The notes beneath the pieces are model-generated. The model was not told the DNA's origin and made no database searches. It saw only the letters and a program-made list of their open reading frames with translations. The position numbers and the translations under genes are program-made. A stretch of DNA of 64,000 nucleotides from Rhizobium leguminosarum bv. trifolii WSM2297 (GTDB lineage Bacteria > Pseudomonadota > Alphaproteobacteria > Rhizobiales > Rhizobiaceae), in NCBI RefSeq assembly GCF_000271845.1, contig NZ_JH719395.1:3590253-3654252 (forward strand), written 5' to 3'. Positions 62,175 to 64,000 of this stretch are shown in pieces. How positions within the stretch are numbered: the stretch's first letter is position 1; every line of letters starts with the position of its first letter.

Positions 62175-62702
62175 ATGACAACGATCATTACAGTTCGAAA
62201 AGGCGGTAAGGTGGTGATGGCGGGCGACGGCCAGGTGAGCCTCGGCCAGACCGTCATGAAGGGCAATGCCCGCAAGGTGCGCCGCATCGGCAAGGGCGAA
62301 GTCGTCGCCGGTTTCGCCGGCGCCACTGCCGATGCCTTCACCTTGCTCGAAAGGCTTGAAAAGAAGCTCGAGCAATATCCCGGCCAGCTGATGCGCGCCG
62401 CCGTCGAGCTCGCCAAGGACTGGCGCACCGACAAATACCTGCGTAATCTCGAAGCCATGATGCTCGTCGCCGACAAATCGATCACGCTGGCGATCACCGG
62501 CAATGGCGATGTCCTGGAGCCTGAGCATGGCACGACGGCGATCGGCTCGGGCGGCAATTTTGCCTTCGCCGCCGCCCGCGCGCTGATGGATACCGACAAA
62601 TCGGCCGAAGAGATCGCGCGCCGCGCCCTCGAGATCGCCGCCGATATCTGCGTCTACACCAACCACAATATCGTGGTGGAATCGCTGGATGTCGAAGGCT
62701 GA
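62175..62702 (+). CDS. hslV: ATP-dependent protease peptidase subunit HslV
   Basis: Proteasome-like peptidase of the HslUV complex (175 residues). The mature N-terminal threonine follows the initiator Met: M-T-T-I-I-T-V, which selects ATG 62175 over the TTG one codon earlier. [21 protein letters not shown] and [14 protein letters not shown] are typical. Confidence 0.97.
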   Translation: MTTIITVRKGGKVVMAGDGQVSLGQTVMKGNARKVRRIGKGEVVAGFAGATADAFTLLERLEKKLEQYPGQLMRAAVELAKDWRTDKYLRNLEAMMLVADKSITLAITGNGDVLEPEHGTTAIGSGGNFAFAAARALMDTDKSAEEIARRALEIAADICVYTNHNIVVESLDVEG

Positions 62703-62792
62703 ATTCCCAGCCTTCCGGCCGCTGCCGCGGCCAACAAAGACGAATTCCGGCCGGGCGCTGATGGCCCTGGACCGCCAGGAGAATGATACGCA

Positions 62793-64000
62793 ATGACGAC
62801 TTTTTCCCCCCGCGAGATCGTTTCCGAACTCGACCGCTACATTATCGGCCAGCATGATGCGAAGCGCGCTGTCGCGATCGCACTGCGCAACCGCTGGCGC
62901 CGCCAGCAGCTGGATCCCAGCCTGCGCGACGAAGTCATGCCGAAGAACATCCTGATGATCGGCCCGACCGGTGTCGGCAAGACCGAGATCTCCCGCCGCC
63001 TGGCAAAACTCGCCGGCGCGCCCTTCATCAAGGTGGAAGCCACCAAATTCACCGAAGTCGGTTATGTCGGCCGCGATGTCGAGCAGATCATCCGCGATCT
63101 GGTCGAGGTCGGCATCGGCCTGGTGCGCGAGAAGAAGCGGTCCGAGGTCCAGGCCAAGGCGCATGTCAGCGCCGAGGAACGTGTTCTCGATGCGCTGGTC
63201 GGCACCACCGCGTCGCCCGCCACCCGCGAAAACTTCCGCAAGAAGCTGAGGGACGGCGAACTCGACGACAAGGAAATCGATATCGAGGTGGCTGATGCCG
63301 GTTCCGGCATGGGCGGCTTCGAAATTCCCGGCATGCCGGGCGCCAATATCGGCGTGCTCAACCTGTCGGAAATGTTCGGCAAGGCGATGGGCGGCCGCAC
63401 CAAGAAGGTACGCACCACGGTCAAGGCCTCCTATAGCGACCTGATTCGCGATGAATCCGACAAGCTGATCGACAATGAGGTGATCCAGCGCGAGGCCGTC
63501 CGCTCCACCGAGAATGACGGCATCGTCTTCCTGGACGAAATCGACAAGATCGCCGCCCGCGACGGCGGCATGGGCGCCGGCGTTTCCCGCGAAGGCGTCC
63601 AGCGCGACCTCCTGCCGCTCGTCGAAGGCACGACGGTCTCGACCAAATACGGGCCTGTCAAGACCGACCATATCCTGTTCATCGCCTCCGGCGCCTTCCA
63701 TGTCTCCAAACCCTCGGATCTTCTCCCCGAGCTTCAGGGCCGCCTGCCGATTCGTGTGGAGTTGCGTGCGCTGAACAAGGAGGATTTCCGCCGGATCCTG
63801 ACCGAGACGGAAGCAAGCCTCATCCGCCAGTATCGCGCGCTGATGGAAACCGAGAGCCTGAGCCTCGAATTCACCGACGACGCGATCGATGCGCTGGCCG
63901 ATGTCGCCGTGCATCTGAACTCTTCTGTCGAGAATATCGGCGCCCGCCGTCTGCAGACGGTGATGGAACGGGTTCTGGACGATATTTCCTACAACGCGCC
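62793..64000 (+). CDS. hslU: ATP-dependent protease ATPase subunit HslU (3' end outside window)
   Basis: AAA+ unfoldase that feeds HslV. About 402 codons are visible of a family length near 435. Walker A GPTGVGKT is at residues 57-64, the pore-loop region [10 protein letters not shown] follows, and Walker B is in [15 protein letters not shown]. The sensor region [22 protein letters not shown] is reached before the window ends. It follows hslV by 90 bases. Confidence 0.97.
   Translation, partial: MTTFSPREIVSELDRYIIGQHDAKRAVAIALRNRWRRQQLDPSLRDEVMPKNILMIGPTGVGKTEISRRLAKLAGAPFIKVEATKFTEVGYVGRDVEQIIRDLVEVGIGLVREKKRSEVQAKAHVSAEERVLDALVGTTASPATRENFRKKLRDGELDDKEIDIEVADAGSGMGGFEIPGMPGANIGVLNLSEMFGKAMGGRTKKVRTTVKASYSDLIRDESDKLIDNEVIQREAVRSTENDGIVFLDEIDKIAARDGGMGAGVSREGVQRDLLPLVEGTTVSTKYGPVKTDHILFIASGAFHVSKPSDLLPELQGRLPIRVELRALNKEDFRRILTETEASLIRQYRALMETESLSLEFTDDAIDALADVAVHLNSSVENIGARRLQTVMERVLDDISYNA

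Overview
The window is a stretch of core chromosome from an alphaproteobacterium of the order Rhizobiales, most likely a Rhizobium of the etli/leguminosarum group. This rests on recognisable protein sequences (ChvG/ChvI beside pckA, a DivL-type kinase, a short HprK, an HPr/EIIA-Man remnant PTS), high GC, dispersed palindromic intergenic repeats of the rhizobial type, and a replication origin between hemE and a DUF299 gene. No tRNA, rRNA, insertion sequence, prophage or CRISPR array was seen. Coding density is very high, and most long opposite-strand ORFs are GC-driven shadows.

Region by region: (1) 1-5.6 kb: the 5' part of prpE and yggS on the minus strand, then leuS-lptE-holA on the plus strand. 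(2) 5.8-14.7 kb: a minus-strand block of parB, parA, rsmG, mnmG, mnmE, rho, hemJ and hemE. It contains three parS-like sites. (3) 14.66-15.06 kb: the probable chromosomal oriC, with two perfect DnaA boxes, one single-mismatch box and an AT-rich segment. (4) 15-18.7 kb: DUF299, maf, aroE, coaE and dnaQ as overlapping genes, with a fourth parS-like site at the start of aroE. (5) 18.7-25.3 kb: secB and fxsA (minus), then a Tim44-like gene, mltA, an Smr gene, an XRE regulator and gyrB (plus). (6) 25.4-30.3 kb: a nitroreductase, DUF2218, an FAH-family hydrolase, phaZ, DUF2852 and a YgjP-type metallopeptidase. (7) 30.5-35.7 kb: trpF-trpB-trpA-accD-folC. (8) 35.7-45.1 kb (minus): trxA, then tsaE/amgK fusion, murU, addB, addA in transcription order. 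(9) 45.1-53.4 kb (minus): divL (frameshifted), ahcY, ptsH, an EIIA-Man gene, hprK, chvG and chvI. (10) 53.7-56.6 kb (plus): pckA, arfB, alkB. (11) 56.6-62.0 kb (minus): hisB, DUF2628, hisH, two small unknown genes, hisA, hisF, hisE, coaA. (12) 62.2 kb to the end (plus): hslV and the start of hslU.

Several systems fit together. oriC, parS, ParA and ParB form the chromosome replication and segregation centre. DivL is expected to belong to the CckA-CtrA cell-cycle circuit. HPr, EIIA-Man and HprK form a regulatory PTS branch placed next to the ChvG-ChvI two-component system and pckA. The TsaE-AmgK fusion and MurU link tRNA t6A synthesis with cell-wall sugar recycling.

I found no clearly new defence, mobile or secretion system. 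The observations most worth checking are the single-base frame break in the tyrosine-containing DivL homologue, the parS sites flanking oriC on both arms, the degenerate zinc ribbon of AccD, two unknown genes inside the his operon, and palindromes upstream of ahcY and phaZ that look like operators.
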